DNA from: Blastocladiella britannica
Taxonomy: Eukaryota > Blastocladiomycota > Blastocladiomycetes > Blastocladiales > Blastocladiaceae
Reading direction: 5' to 3'
DNA: 27,554 nt
Assembly (NCBI GenBank): GCA_025349905.2
Contig: MU624730.1
Span: forward strand, 1 to 27,554
Part shown: one piece after another, positions 18,136 through 27,554 of the stretch
How positions within the stretch are numbered: position 1 is the first letter of the stretch
How the letters are laid out: the number at the start of each line of letters is the position of its first letter
Made by a program: the position numbers and the translations under genes
Notes under the pieces: model-generated
The model's database searches: none
What the model saw: the letters and a program-made list of their open reading frames with translations, nothing else
Told to the model about the DNA's origin: nothing

Positions 18136-19903
18136 ATGTACCGCGCCTACAACAACCAGTACCCCTCTCCTGGCGACTTGCATTCGCCCATTCGACTTCC
18201 CCGCACTCTCCCGCCTTCACCATCGCCTTCAGTGCAATCTCTGGGCTCGCTCTCGCACTACTCGCCAGGTCCACCACCGCGACTCGACCGTTCTACCTAC
18301 TCGCGCACGCCGCCCCAGCTACTTCCCATCAGGTACTCTGGGCTCCCGATCTACATCAGCCCCTGGTCGGTTCCCATTGCTCGCAACATCAGCACCATGG
18401 ATCACACTCATAGCATTGGTGACTCGCAACACCACCACCACCACCACCATCATCCTACCTCCCTGCAACACCAACATCAGAGCCACCATCATCACCACCG
18501 TCATCATCAGCAGCAGCAACAACCGCACGAATTCCAACCGATCTACACGCCGGAATCATTGGCCGAGGCATCCCCACCTTCCAGCAGCTTTGCGTACCCG
18601 TCGTACTTGCTACCTCCAAATATGATGATCCCGGGTGCCGGTCTTGTCACCAGCCAGCCCGAGGATCTCACAATCCCACCACCACCACCGCCGCCGGGAT
18701 CCGTGCTGACATCTCCAGGTACATTTTTCATTTTGACATCAATCGGACTTGGACGATTTTGACGATTTCATTCATGTAGGTCCATCGTACTGGAATACGC
18801 CTGGTGTCACAATCTACCAGCAGTACCCCGGAGCTCCACCACCGGTAGGTTCAGCCTCTGCAGCCGGTGGAACCGCCGCCGGAATGATCGCGCCTGCACT
18901 GCCGATCGGATCGGCCCCCACCTACGAACCATTTCCATCGCTGTTTGAGCCCGCTGTGGCCGTGGTCCCATCCGTGCAATCGTGGTCGTCATCGTCGATG
19001 CCCGTCCCGGCGGTGGGCCCTACCGCCGCTGCATTCTACCCGACTACTCTGGTCTCGGCCGAGTCGGTGCATGCGGCGGGCTTGGCCGCCGTCGCTGTTT
19101 CGGCTATTGGTATGGGATTTGGACCTATGCCGCCGGTCCCGTTGCTGCCACCAGCGGGGCCCGTCGTGGGCGTCGTGCCGTCTCGTTCCGTCGCCGCTGT
19201 GTCCTCGGCTCCACCCTGTAGGTCGATTGTGGCGGTAAGGCCGTTCAGCGGATCCAAGTCTGTTGGCGCCGCAGCCGCATCAACTGTACCCGCCAGCAGT
19301 GCCGCCCCGCGACCAAAACGCGCGCGCCGCGGGTCCGCCATGGCTGCCTCCGCTGCCGCTGTCGGCCCCGCTTCTTCGGCCGCCGGTTCCGCCGCGGTCT
19401 CTCCCAGCACCCCGCTGCTCGACACCGACATGGACGATGATGACGACGATATCGACGATGACTACGACGACGCGTCCGCAGCCGCGGCCCACCACCCGTC
19501 GCCCATGTCCCCGGACCTGGCGTCCTTTCAAACCCCATCCCTCACGTCTTCAACGGCAACGAGTGGATCGCGGGCACGGCGCACGCCAGCAGCCGTGGCA
19601 GCCGCGGCCGCTGCAAAGAGGGCACGCAACACGGACGCGGCGCGCCGGTCGCGCCAGCGCCGGACTCACCGGTTGCGTGAGCTCGAGGTGCGCGTGCGCG
19701 AGCTCGAGGACGCCAACCGCGAGTTGAGGGTGCGTGCGGCCGTGGCGATGGCCGAGCAGCAGGGCGCACAGGGCAAGGAGCGCGAGATGAAAGCGCGGGT
19801 CGCGTTTCTCGAGGATAAGATGCTGGGCAGGTTTGCTGCTCTGCCGTCGGCGTCCAGTTCAGCGCTGCCGGCCGATCCGTTGCAGCAGCAGCATCATTTG
19901 TAG
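18136..19903 (+). CDS. bZIP transcription factor, Gcn4/CPC1 type (paralogue B)
   Basis: Two exons, 18136-18718 and 18780-19903, phase 1, 61-nt intron; 568 aa. The C-terminal bZIP begins at ~474 with KRARNTDAARRSRQRR and has zipper leucines at 496, 503 and 510, followed by the second conserved helix EMKARVAFLEDKM at ~530-542. The N-terminus is low-complexity: SP-rich, an eight-His run, Gln runs, Pro runs, Ala/Pro-rich blocks, and an acidic patch of repeated Asp at ~434-448. KRARRGS at ~396 adds a second basic cluster. The protein ends LQQQHHL, echoing the Gln/His tail of paralogue A. The start ATG follows an AC-rich leader and gives no alternative in-frame ATG nearby. Target sites of TGACTCA type are expected from the basic region. 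The stop is 236 bp from the convergent NADPH oxidase stop. Confidence 0.9.
18430..18453 (+). repeat. CAC/CAT triplet repeat encoding poly-histidine
   Basis: Six CAC and two CAT codons in tandem encode eight histidines in bZIP-B. A second His/Gln-rich stretch follows at about 18478-18525. Confidence 0.85.
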
Positions 19904-20139
19904 TATGCACTGTATCCCTCAACAACCACTCTCTTTCCTATCAGTGTGCGCGTGTATACTCTTTCTTTCGACTTCACCTCGGGCCACATGAGGTACTTTT
20001 CTTTTCAAGTTGCGTTTTTGTGAAAAAAAAAAATTGTAATGTGAGGATTCCATTCCGATCGCGACACATACACACACTCGGGCACCACCCAACAAAGAAA
20101 TAACCTGCGACCAGCGCGAATAAAGGCAAATTTGTGTAC

Positions 20140-21968
20140 TTAGAAGTTTTCTGTGAAAGACATGTCAATAACAACAGTAAAAGAAAAAAACGAAAAAAAG
20201 GCATACCCTTGTTGTAGTAGAACCGGACCCCTACGTCGCCCGAGTCGGTATGCTTGTTGCACATGATGTGCAGCGTCTCCGAAAGCACTTTCGGCCCGCA
20301 AAAGAACACCCCAAAGTCGATATCCGGGTGCGAGACCTTGAGCCCCGTGAAAATCGCGTCCCACGAGGGGCGACCATAGTACGTGAACGATTGGAGGCCC
20401 GTGAGCGCGTCGCTCGGCGCCGACATGTCGTGGATCATGACGTTGTTGATCTGGTCTGGTTTCAGCGCGCCCGTCAGGTACGTGTGGATTTCCACCAGGT
20501 CCGGGAACTCGCGCTCAATCAGCAGCAGCAGCGACTGGAACCACTCGAACGCGGCAATGTCGCGGCACACCCACACGAAATGGACCTTGCGTAGCTTGGC
20601 GATCCGAGGGTCGTTCTGCTGCTTCATAAAATAAATCGACTTGAGAATCGACGCAAAGGGCGTCACGCCGATACCCGCGCCCACGAGCATAATGGCCTCG
20701 AAATTCATCCAGTCCTCGGACGCGGCACCGTAGGGCCCGTCAATCATGATCGTCGGTAAACCCGTGTTGGACCCGATCCGCGGCTGCATGGTCTTGTCCG
20801 AGTCCGAAAAGGTCACTCCGCACTTCATGGCCAGCTCAGTGGTCCAGTCGCCCACAATGCGCACGTGCACCGACAAGAACCCTTCTTGCGGCGCCGACGT
20901 CAGCGTGAACGGGTGCCACTGGAACGGCGACACCGCCGGGCAGTACAGCCAAATGTACTGCCCCGCGCGCATCGGCGCCGACGGTTTCTGGATCTGGAGC
21001 TCGAGCACTTTGCCCGGGTGGTAAATCACCTTGGAGACGGTGGTGTCGCGGCGCGCACGCAGTTCGCGGCCCAGACGTTCCAGCGCGTACAGCGCACCGC
21101 CGCCAACAAAGTACTTCCAAAAGTTGCCGCCCACAGCGCACAGCGGAGGCTTGTCGGCTTTCACAAAGCAGTACGCGCCGTGTGGGAGCAGACTGGCAAA
21201 GTACAGCAGGAACAGATGGTGCGTGTACCAGAAGATCTCGTGGTGCGCGCGGCGGACCGATTCGGCCGCCGAGGTGGCCATCAGAAACAGCGCGACCGTC
21301 GCCACCTGGCCCGTGAGGCCCGGTCCCGAGACATACGCGTACCATTCAGCTATTCATATTTGTTCGGTAAGTCTCTTCAAGTCAAAGAAATTATTTCAAA
21401 TAGATATACCGGAATGCGTGGTCGCAATGCCAACCATGCGGTAGTTCCAGTAATGCGCGGTAACATGGACCCAAGTGAAAAATACAATCGCGTACGCGAC
21501 GTAGCGGTGGAACGTGATGTTCTTGTCGAATGGAATGATGTTGTTGAGGAATGTCACGCGGAGCAACGACACGGCGGTGCGGCACACGGGGAACAGGATG
21601 ATCCCGGAGTCCAAGTTGAGGCATGCGGCCGCCGACTTGGCGGTGGCAATCCCGGGGCCTACGAGCGTCTCGTACACGTGCCAGTTGGTGCCCACTGCGT
21701 ACATGAGGAACGTGTTGATGAACAGGTACAGCTGCGCTCCGATAAACAGCAGGAAGCAGAATCGCTTGGTGCCTTATTATTATTTTTTTTTGCATTGAGT
21801 TCTGGGGATTTCAATTGGAAAGATCAGCGGCAAGGTACCTTCGTTAACAAACCAGTTCTTCCATTGCACAATCATGCCCGAACCATCGCGGCGCTTGTGA
21901 CGGACGACCACGCCCGTCTCGTCCAGTCGCACCGACACGAATGCCTCTTGTTTGTTTGGACCGGGCAT
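20140..21968 (-). CDS. NOX: NADPH oxidase, NOX2/NoxA type
   Basis: Four exons: 21968-21839, 21772-21410, 21349-20207, 20150-20140; introns 66, 60 and 56 nt; 548 aa, the usual length of fungal NoxA. Haem-binding histidines keep the family spacing: His132/His146 (14 apart) and His208/His221 (13 apart, in WYTHH and LPHG). The FAD motif HPFTLTSAP is at ~310-318, the NADPH motif GAGIGVTPF at ~388-396, and FFCGPKVL near the C-terminus. The tiny last exon restores the invariant C-terminus NKENF. The enzyme moves electrons from cytosolic NADPH across the membrane to oxygen, making superoxide. In fungi this serves differentiation and signalling. There are no N-terminal EF-hands, so it is not the NoxC/NOX5 type; activation by p67phox/Rac-like partners is expected from the family. 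The first true ATG is 21968. Confidence 0.96.
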
Positions 21969-22167
21969 TGCGTTATTGTCTTTATACAGGATATTTGGAC
22001 CAGCCAAAAAAAAGTCAAGGTTGCAGAATTTAATTCACCAAAGAGAACCAGCGACGAAAAAGAAGGGCGGGGCAGCCAATGAACAATGGATTTTCGAAGT
22101 TCGGATACAAAAAATGTCACAAATTTGGCGGAAATTCATGAAAAAGTGGCTTTATTTCTCACATGCA

Positions 22168-24479
22168 TCAAATTCCCACTCCCTGATGGTGCTGCTGCTG
22201 CTGTCGCTGCTGCACGGTGGTCGTATTGGCCGACACGGGACTGACCACCACGGTAGTTCCATCTCCAGGCCGCGAATTTCCCAGGCGCGGGGATCCAGGC
22301 GTCACTGGCGGTTGTTGTTGTTGTTGGTGCACTGAAACATCAGCACCTGCAGCCGGAACCGATGAAGACGCTCCGCTGTAGTAAGGCACAGTCGGCGGCG
22401 GTCTCGTCGCATCGCCTGAATCCTGCACTGCCGGCAACAGCGCTTGCAGCTTTAAGGAGCGCATGTCCATGTGCATCCGGAACACCAGCAGAAACCCGAC
22501 CATGATCGCGGCCCAGCCAAACGCGAAACTGAGCCACACGGTCGTGAGGCCGACTTGTTCCAGGATCTCTTGGTCGTTGAGTAACGTTACGACCAGTGTG
22601 GTCCACAGGATCACCGAAAGAGTTCCTGTGCGGAGCGAGTTGATCTTTTTTTTGCTATGGCATGTCAGCTTCGAATGTAATACAAGAGGAAATAAAAATG
22701 AGCGGATACCGAGTACACGTAGCATGGGCGCTGTCGGATATTGAATGCGCACATGATGGTCACGACAAACAGGGACATGAGTCCTCGGACCACGGCTTTA
22801 TTGGACGGAATCAAGAGCGAAATGATGACCAGCAGGAAGCCCATGTTCTTCACTGATATCAATGTTGTCGTTAGGATCACGCTCAATCGATAAGATCATA
22901 AAAGTGAACATACTGAATGCGACTGAAGAAGACTTGAAGGTAATGTCCCCTTCCGTTGGCCGGCGCTCATCCGACGACAAGAAGAGCGTGAGCAGGATGT
23001 AGCTCATGAGAAACCCGAGCACCGAGAACAAAAAGTACAAGGCCTCGTTGCCCGCCTGGTTGCTGCAGCGAAGGGCCTGTGACTTGTACTTTTGCGTAAT
23101 GCATGCCGACGACGACACGAACGTGACTAGTATGGGCAGGTAGAGGATACTCTATGGACATATTTCAGCAATTGCTGCAGGATCAGAGGGAGAGAAAAAC
23201 ATACCGCCAAAGGGCTCAGCGCAAACACCCATCCCATCCCGACTTCGCGATTGTACTTGTACTTTGCAATCGAAAATGCAATCGCCAGAGCCGCGCCGCT
23301 CGAGATGATGGCGAAGAATGACCAAAACTCAAACTCGAACAGGATTTGCTCTGAGAGCTGGTCGGGAATGAGCGTGAGCACGCGAACTACGTTGTCGAGG
23401 ACGTTGACGATGCGGGCGCTGGTAGACAAACTTGATCCCTGGAACAGCGGATTGTTGAAAAAGTCCCGCAGGGGGAACGAAATGAGCTGCACAAACTCGA
23501 CCACCACGATCAAGATTTGGAGGACGTTGCGCCAGTTCCAGCTTTATATTATGACGGTTGAGTGTCAGGCGTACGCTGGCAACAGTTTCTTAAAAAAAAC
23601 ATACTCAAAAGTGTAAAACGTCGGCACATCAAAGGTTTGGGTGCTCAGGTTGAGGGACCGCGGCGCAAGACCCGTTCCGCCCATGGTATTGGCTGCATAT
23701 TCTTTCAGCCGAGCAGACGCGGTCCCCATTTGCAGTGTTGTAGTGCTGGTTGAAGTCCGAATTGTGAGCCGCCCATGGCCCGGCAAAGGCCGGATTCCGC
23801 TTCCAACAACACCACCCGCGCCCCGAGATGAAGAGGCAAAGGTAGTTGTGCCTGCTCCTCCTCCTCTGCCCGTCGACATTGCACCACCGCCAATCAAAAG
23901 CGGATCGCGTGGTCCAGGAGCACCCCCAGCCAATGAAACCAAGTTCTCGCTCGACCCAACCGTCGAATCAGGAATAAACCCCGCGTCCACGGCCGCGGCC
24001 CCACCCACCCGCTGCTTTTCGCGGTAATAAATCCACTGTCGGAAAATCACAAACACGCAGCACGAGACCGTGAACGAGATGATTCCCGCCGATAACAGAT
24101 CATCGCGGGCCAGCGACCACGTGTCCATGAGAAATCCGGCGAGCAGGAGCGAGACCGAGATCGCCAGCGTGGCAATGGCCAGGATCGAAACAATGTTTTC
24201 GACCACGTAGGGTTTAAATGAGGACCAGGATCCCCAGGGCCGGGGTACGTGCGTCAAGATCTCGCACTGCCATCGGAAATTTTCGACGAGACGCGTCGCG
24301 TCCACTGCGCGTTGCAAGTTCTCGGATCTCTTCACATCGGACGTGGTACTGTACGAGTACAGGATAGCGTACACGCCGGCGCCTATGACCACGGATCCGA
24401 TCACGACGCCAATCACGATCAGAGTCCAGATATCTTTGGCGCCATTCGAGTCGAGGCTGGCTATATTGTTGTTGTGCAT
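22168..24479 (-). CDS. Polytopic membrane protein (~11 segments), family not recognised
   Basis: Five exons: 24479-23605, 23541-23205, 23151-22914, 22852-22710, 22644-22168; introns 63, 53, 61 and 65 nt; 689 aa. Three hydrophobic segments lie in the first ~165 residues (for example LIVIGVVIGSVVIGAGVYAI). A ~125-residue hydrophilic Gly/Ser/Thr-rich loop follows, then eight more segments, among them VLQILIVVVEFVQLISF, SFFAIISSGAALAIAFSIA, ALYFLFSVLGFLMSYILL, MGFLLVIISLLI and WAAIMVGFLLVF. The C-terminal ~100 residues are Pro/Gln-rich and probably cytosolic. No channel, transporter or GPCR signature is recognisable. The exon 4/5 junction is ambiguous: 22710/22644 keeps phase 0; an alternative uses donor GTACTC and acceptor CATAG at 22654 and changes a few residues. 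It lies between the NOX and WDR26/Gid7-like genes on the same strand, 76 bp after the latter's stop. Confidence 0.75.
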
Positions 24480-24555
24480 TGTATTTTTTTTTATTGGTTG
24501 TGAAGAAGTGCTCACTGCTTTTGCTCGAAATCTTGGGAACTGCCGACAAAAAATC

Positions 24556-27554
24556 TTACATGGACATGGCCGCCTCGTCTGCCGACTTTGGCATCCACCT
24601 ATAAACAAATACAATCGTCAGTTAAAAGAATAATTAAAAAGTCAGTTGAGTCTGAACGTACAAGCGTATCGTGCCATCGTCCGAACACGTCGCGACCATG
24701 GACGTGATGGTCGGGTTCCAGCACGCAGAGTTGACGGTCGCCGTGTGTCCGGCCAGCTCGCTCACCACCTCGCCCGATCCGCGGTGCCACACGTACGCCT
24801 TGTTATCTTCGGACCCCGACACCAGGAACGCGTCCCCGGGTCCACCAAACGTCGACCGAATGACAAACTTGCCCTGCTTGTGCCCAACGTACCGCCGAAC
24901 CAGCACCGGGTCTGGAATGGCGCCTCCTGCAGCGCCGCTCCCAACGGTTTGCAAGAACGGCGAACCGCCCGGTGCTGCTGTCGCTGCTGGTGCACTTCCC
25001 ATGCCAGCGATCGGCGACGGAAACAGGGAGGTAGGCGGTGGGATATGGTGCGGAAGCAAGTTCGGGGTGGCAGAGTTGAGTGACGAGCCCCGGGAAAGCG
25101 CCGCGTCCTGAGCGGCTCGGAACGCCGGATTGCCCAACATCATGGGCGACAGCAACGCGGGTGCCGCGGCTGCGACTGTGGGTACCGGCCATCCAAACAG
25201 CGAATGGACAGCGGACCGGCCAGCCACGACGTTGGGCGATCCGTTCGATTCGTGGGTTGCCTGACGCGACCGCGCCACAGCCGTCATGGGCGTGGACAGA
25301 CCCGATGCGGCGGGGGTGTGCAGCTGGCTGCCGCCCTGTGGCGACGGTGACGAAAAGAGCTGCCAGACGTGCAGCTCTTGGCCCGCGGTGTTGGTCAGCA
25401 AGTACCGGTCGTCCTTGGAAAGACTGAGGGATGTCACGGACTCGGATTCGCTGAACGACCTATTTTTATATTTATTTTGATAATTAGCGATTTCTAACCT
25501 CCAAAAACAAGAGGATATCGCGTACATGATCTCGGCATGCGTGTGCACATCGTAGACGCGAATGTGGCCATTCGACGCCGTCACAATGTACCGTCCATCG
25601 CGACTTGCTTGCAAATCAGTGATCCGGTGTCCAGTCCACTGGTGAACCACGTTCCCATTCATATCCTAATGAGGATTATGTTGTAAGTGAGGGGAGACAG
25701 GCAACCACTAAAAAAAACATACCCAAATCACCATCTTCTTATCGAGCCCGCCGGTCACGAAATGTTGGCCATTCGACAGCCACGCGCACGCGGTGACCGA
25801 CTCGTCGTGCCGGGTCAAGACCCGCGTGCACTGCCCGGTTGCCATGTTCCACAGCCGCACCGAGTTATCGTTCCCACAGGTCGCGAGATACGCGTCGTCC
25901 GGCGACCACGCCAAGTACGCCACCGCCGAGTCGTGGCCCAGCAAGCGGTACACGACCGACCGCGAGGTCACGTCCCAGACAATGGTAGACCCGTCTTTCG
26001 ACCCACCCGCGATGCGTGTCCCCGCGTGCGAGAACGCCGCAAACCACACCTCGTCCTCGTGGTCGGCCAGCACCGCCACGCACTCGGTCGGGATCGCCAG
26101 CGCGGCGTCGCACGAGTGGTCCGAGAACAGCGACACGCGCCGTAACGGACCCGACCCGTCAGCGTCGGTCTCGTCCGACCCAATGTGGCACGCGCACGCC
26201 TGTTCTTGCGCCGCCAGCGCCTGGGCTACCAAGTGTTCCAGGCGCCGGGACCGCACCATCACCGTGGGCGGAACGTACGACTGTACCTTGGCCAGCGTGG
26301 CTGCACGCGACTCGGGACCCGCTCCCGGCCATTGGGCGGCGGCGCGCAGATCGTCGGCGGTCGGGAACATGAGGAAACTCGAGAGCTCGTGCAGCCGCGC
26401 ATCGTCCCATTGGAGCGGCGCCAGCTCGCCTCGGAGCGTCATGAGCGCGCCGGGCGTGTCTCCGGACTCCAGCTGCTCAAGGTACTGCTGCTCCTTGATG
26501 GCAAACAGCACCGCTGGGAGAACGTGCGCGGGGACCTGCAGCGATGCCGGGCCCGAGTCTCGAATGCATGCGAGCGCATCGGCCCAGTTGCCGGCCATCA
26601 CGGCGGCGCGGAACGAGGACACAGAGCGCGACTCGAAGGTGGTCCCGGACTCTTGCTCGAGCATTGCCGCTGATTTGCTACATACATTTTTACAAAGCGC
26701 GCATGAGCATTCCACTACCCAAAGTAAGTCAAAAAAAGGGTATGCGCGTACACATGGCCAAGGGCACGGAGCTCGTCGACCATCAGGCGGACCAGCTCGG
26801 ACCGATCCAGCACAAACGTGCCGCCCTGAGGTGCGGGCACATGGATCGGCTTGGCATTGGCAGCCGAGGGAGCGCCAAAGCCGTTGGTCGTGGAAGCAGA
26901 GTCGGACATATGTGCCGATTCGTTGTCACTGTCGGCGTCGCTGTTACTTGCGCTGCTACTGGTGCTGTTGGAGGCTTGTGCGCTGAATGAGGGAGATACG
27001 CTGCTGCTATTGCTGCTAGTGGTGGTCAGGGACGACGTCACGCGACGGCGCTTGCGCGGCGGCGAGGCGCTCGGCGAAAGCGGATTGGTCGGAGGGCGCA
27101 CGTCGGAGTCGGCGTCGGCGGCCGAGAGCGATGATTGCGGGTTAGAACGGGCGCTGGTCGCACTACTGCTGGTTGCACTGCTGGTTACTGCGTTGGGAGC
27201 GGAACTGTTGGCGGCGGCGGGCGAGACGACCGATGCGGCCAACGCGGAATCACGGGTATCGCGAAAAGCTGAGGACGGCGGTGAGAGCGGTGACGACGTT
27301 GAAGACGACGACAGGGTCAAGCCAGCAATGGAGAGGGTGAGTGAGTCGGGAGCAGTAGTGTCGACCGAGAACGAGGATGCCTTGCGATGCTGTTGTTTTT
27401 GCTTGTTGTTCTGTTTTTGGCGCTTTCCGGCGCAGGGAGAGAGAAGAGTCGAAACGGCGGCGGCCCCTGAGCGGAAGATACGGGGCAGCACGCCTGAATT
27501 GGGGAGTGGGCGATTGGGCAACGTGGTGATGGAAAGTTACCTTGCGCGCGAAAA
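24556..27554 (-). CDS. GID7: WDR26/Gid7-like LisH-CTLH-WD40 protein, 5' end beyond the window
   Basis: Exons: open from the right edge region (frame open from ~27521) to 26752, then 26677-25723, 25665-25526, 25459-24662, 24598-24556; introns 74, 57, 66 and 63 nt. The first visible part is Ser-rich low complexity with the basic cluster PPRKRRRV. LisH: ELVRLMVDELRALGHVKSAA, split by intron 1, then MLEQESG. CTLH: MAGNWADALACI to EQQYLEQLESGDTPGALMTL. WD40 repeats follow, e.g. DHEDEVWFAAFSHAGTRIAG, LAWSPDDAYLATCG, VTGGLDKKMVIW, VSGSEDNKAYVWH and the terminal DDGTIRLW. The order matches WDR26/Gid7, a GID/CTLH E3-ligase subunit involved in oligomerisation and substrate choice. About 150 residues of low complexity (~25365-24925) are inserted inside the propeller. 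In-frame ATG at 26909 would give 697 aa, but a donor-like AAG|GTAACT at 27540 suggests an earlier exon outside the window. Confidence 0.9.

Noticed and set aside
18425..18530. The CAC/CAT-rich stretch considered as a non-coding satellite.
   Set aside because: It stays in frame within bZIP-B and encodes His/Gln runs common in such activators.

Overview
The window is nuclear DNA of a compact, GC-rich eukaryotic genome, most likely an early-diverging fungus (a chytrid or Blastocladiomycota-type lineage is my guess; rank below Fungi is not resolved). Reasons: genes are split by GT-AG introns, nearly all 53-98 nt and AT-rich against GC-rich exons; intergenic gaps are often under 250 bp; and the set includes a Gcn4/CPC1-type bZIP pair, a fungal-length NADPH oxidase, the mitochondrial inner-membrane protease Imp1, the 26S proteasome subunit Rpn7 and GID/CTLH ubiquitin-ligase subunits. 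No rRNA, tRNA, mobile element or CRISPR was seen. I built exon models by hand from reading frame, splice sites and phase; all are open end to end except the last gene, whose 5' end leaves the window.

Layout, left to right. 1-427: promoter region. 428-3237 (+): coiled-coil protein with C-terminal tandem BRCT domains. 3316-5495 (-): S9 prolyl-oligopeptidase-type serine peptidase. 5746-6444 (-): single-pass membrane protein with two PY motifs. 7026-8610 (-): Rpn7, divergent over 78 bp from 8689-9534 (+): Imp1. 9624-10964 (-): RanBPM/Gid1-like CTLH-CRA protein without a SPRY domain. 10997-12512 (-): helical protein resembling the LINES family. 12547-12995 (+): small basic protein of unknown role, 34 bp from the preceding start. 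13294-14879 (+): secreted neutral-sphingomyelinase-like enzyme. 14972-17206 (-) and 18136-19903 (+): two paralogous bZIP factors, head to head over 929 bp that holds a consensus Gcn4/AP-1 site and several upstream ORFs. 20140-21968 (-): NADPH oxidase. 22168-24479 (-): protein with about 11 membrane segments, no family recognised. 24556-27554 (-): WDR26/Gid7-like LisH-CTLH-WD40 protein, 5' incomplete.

How the genes relate. Three genes belong to regulated protein degradation: Rpn7 in the proteasome lid, and two proteins of the GID/CTLH E3 ligase type (RanBPM-like and Gid7-like), whose LisH/CTLH/CRA domains are known in the family to mediate mutual assembly. The bZIP pair looks like an inverted gene duplication with possible shared, self-directed and translational control. 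The rest are housekeeping or membrane/secreted functions with no evident shared pathway. The most interesting items are the bZIP pair with its leader architecture, the SPRY-less RanBPM-like protein, the Gid7-like protein with a long insert in its propeller, the unrecognised polytopic membrane protein, and the LINES-like protein.
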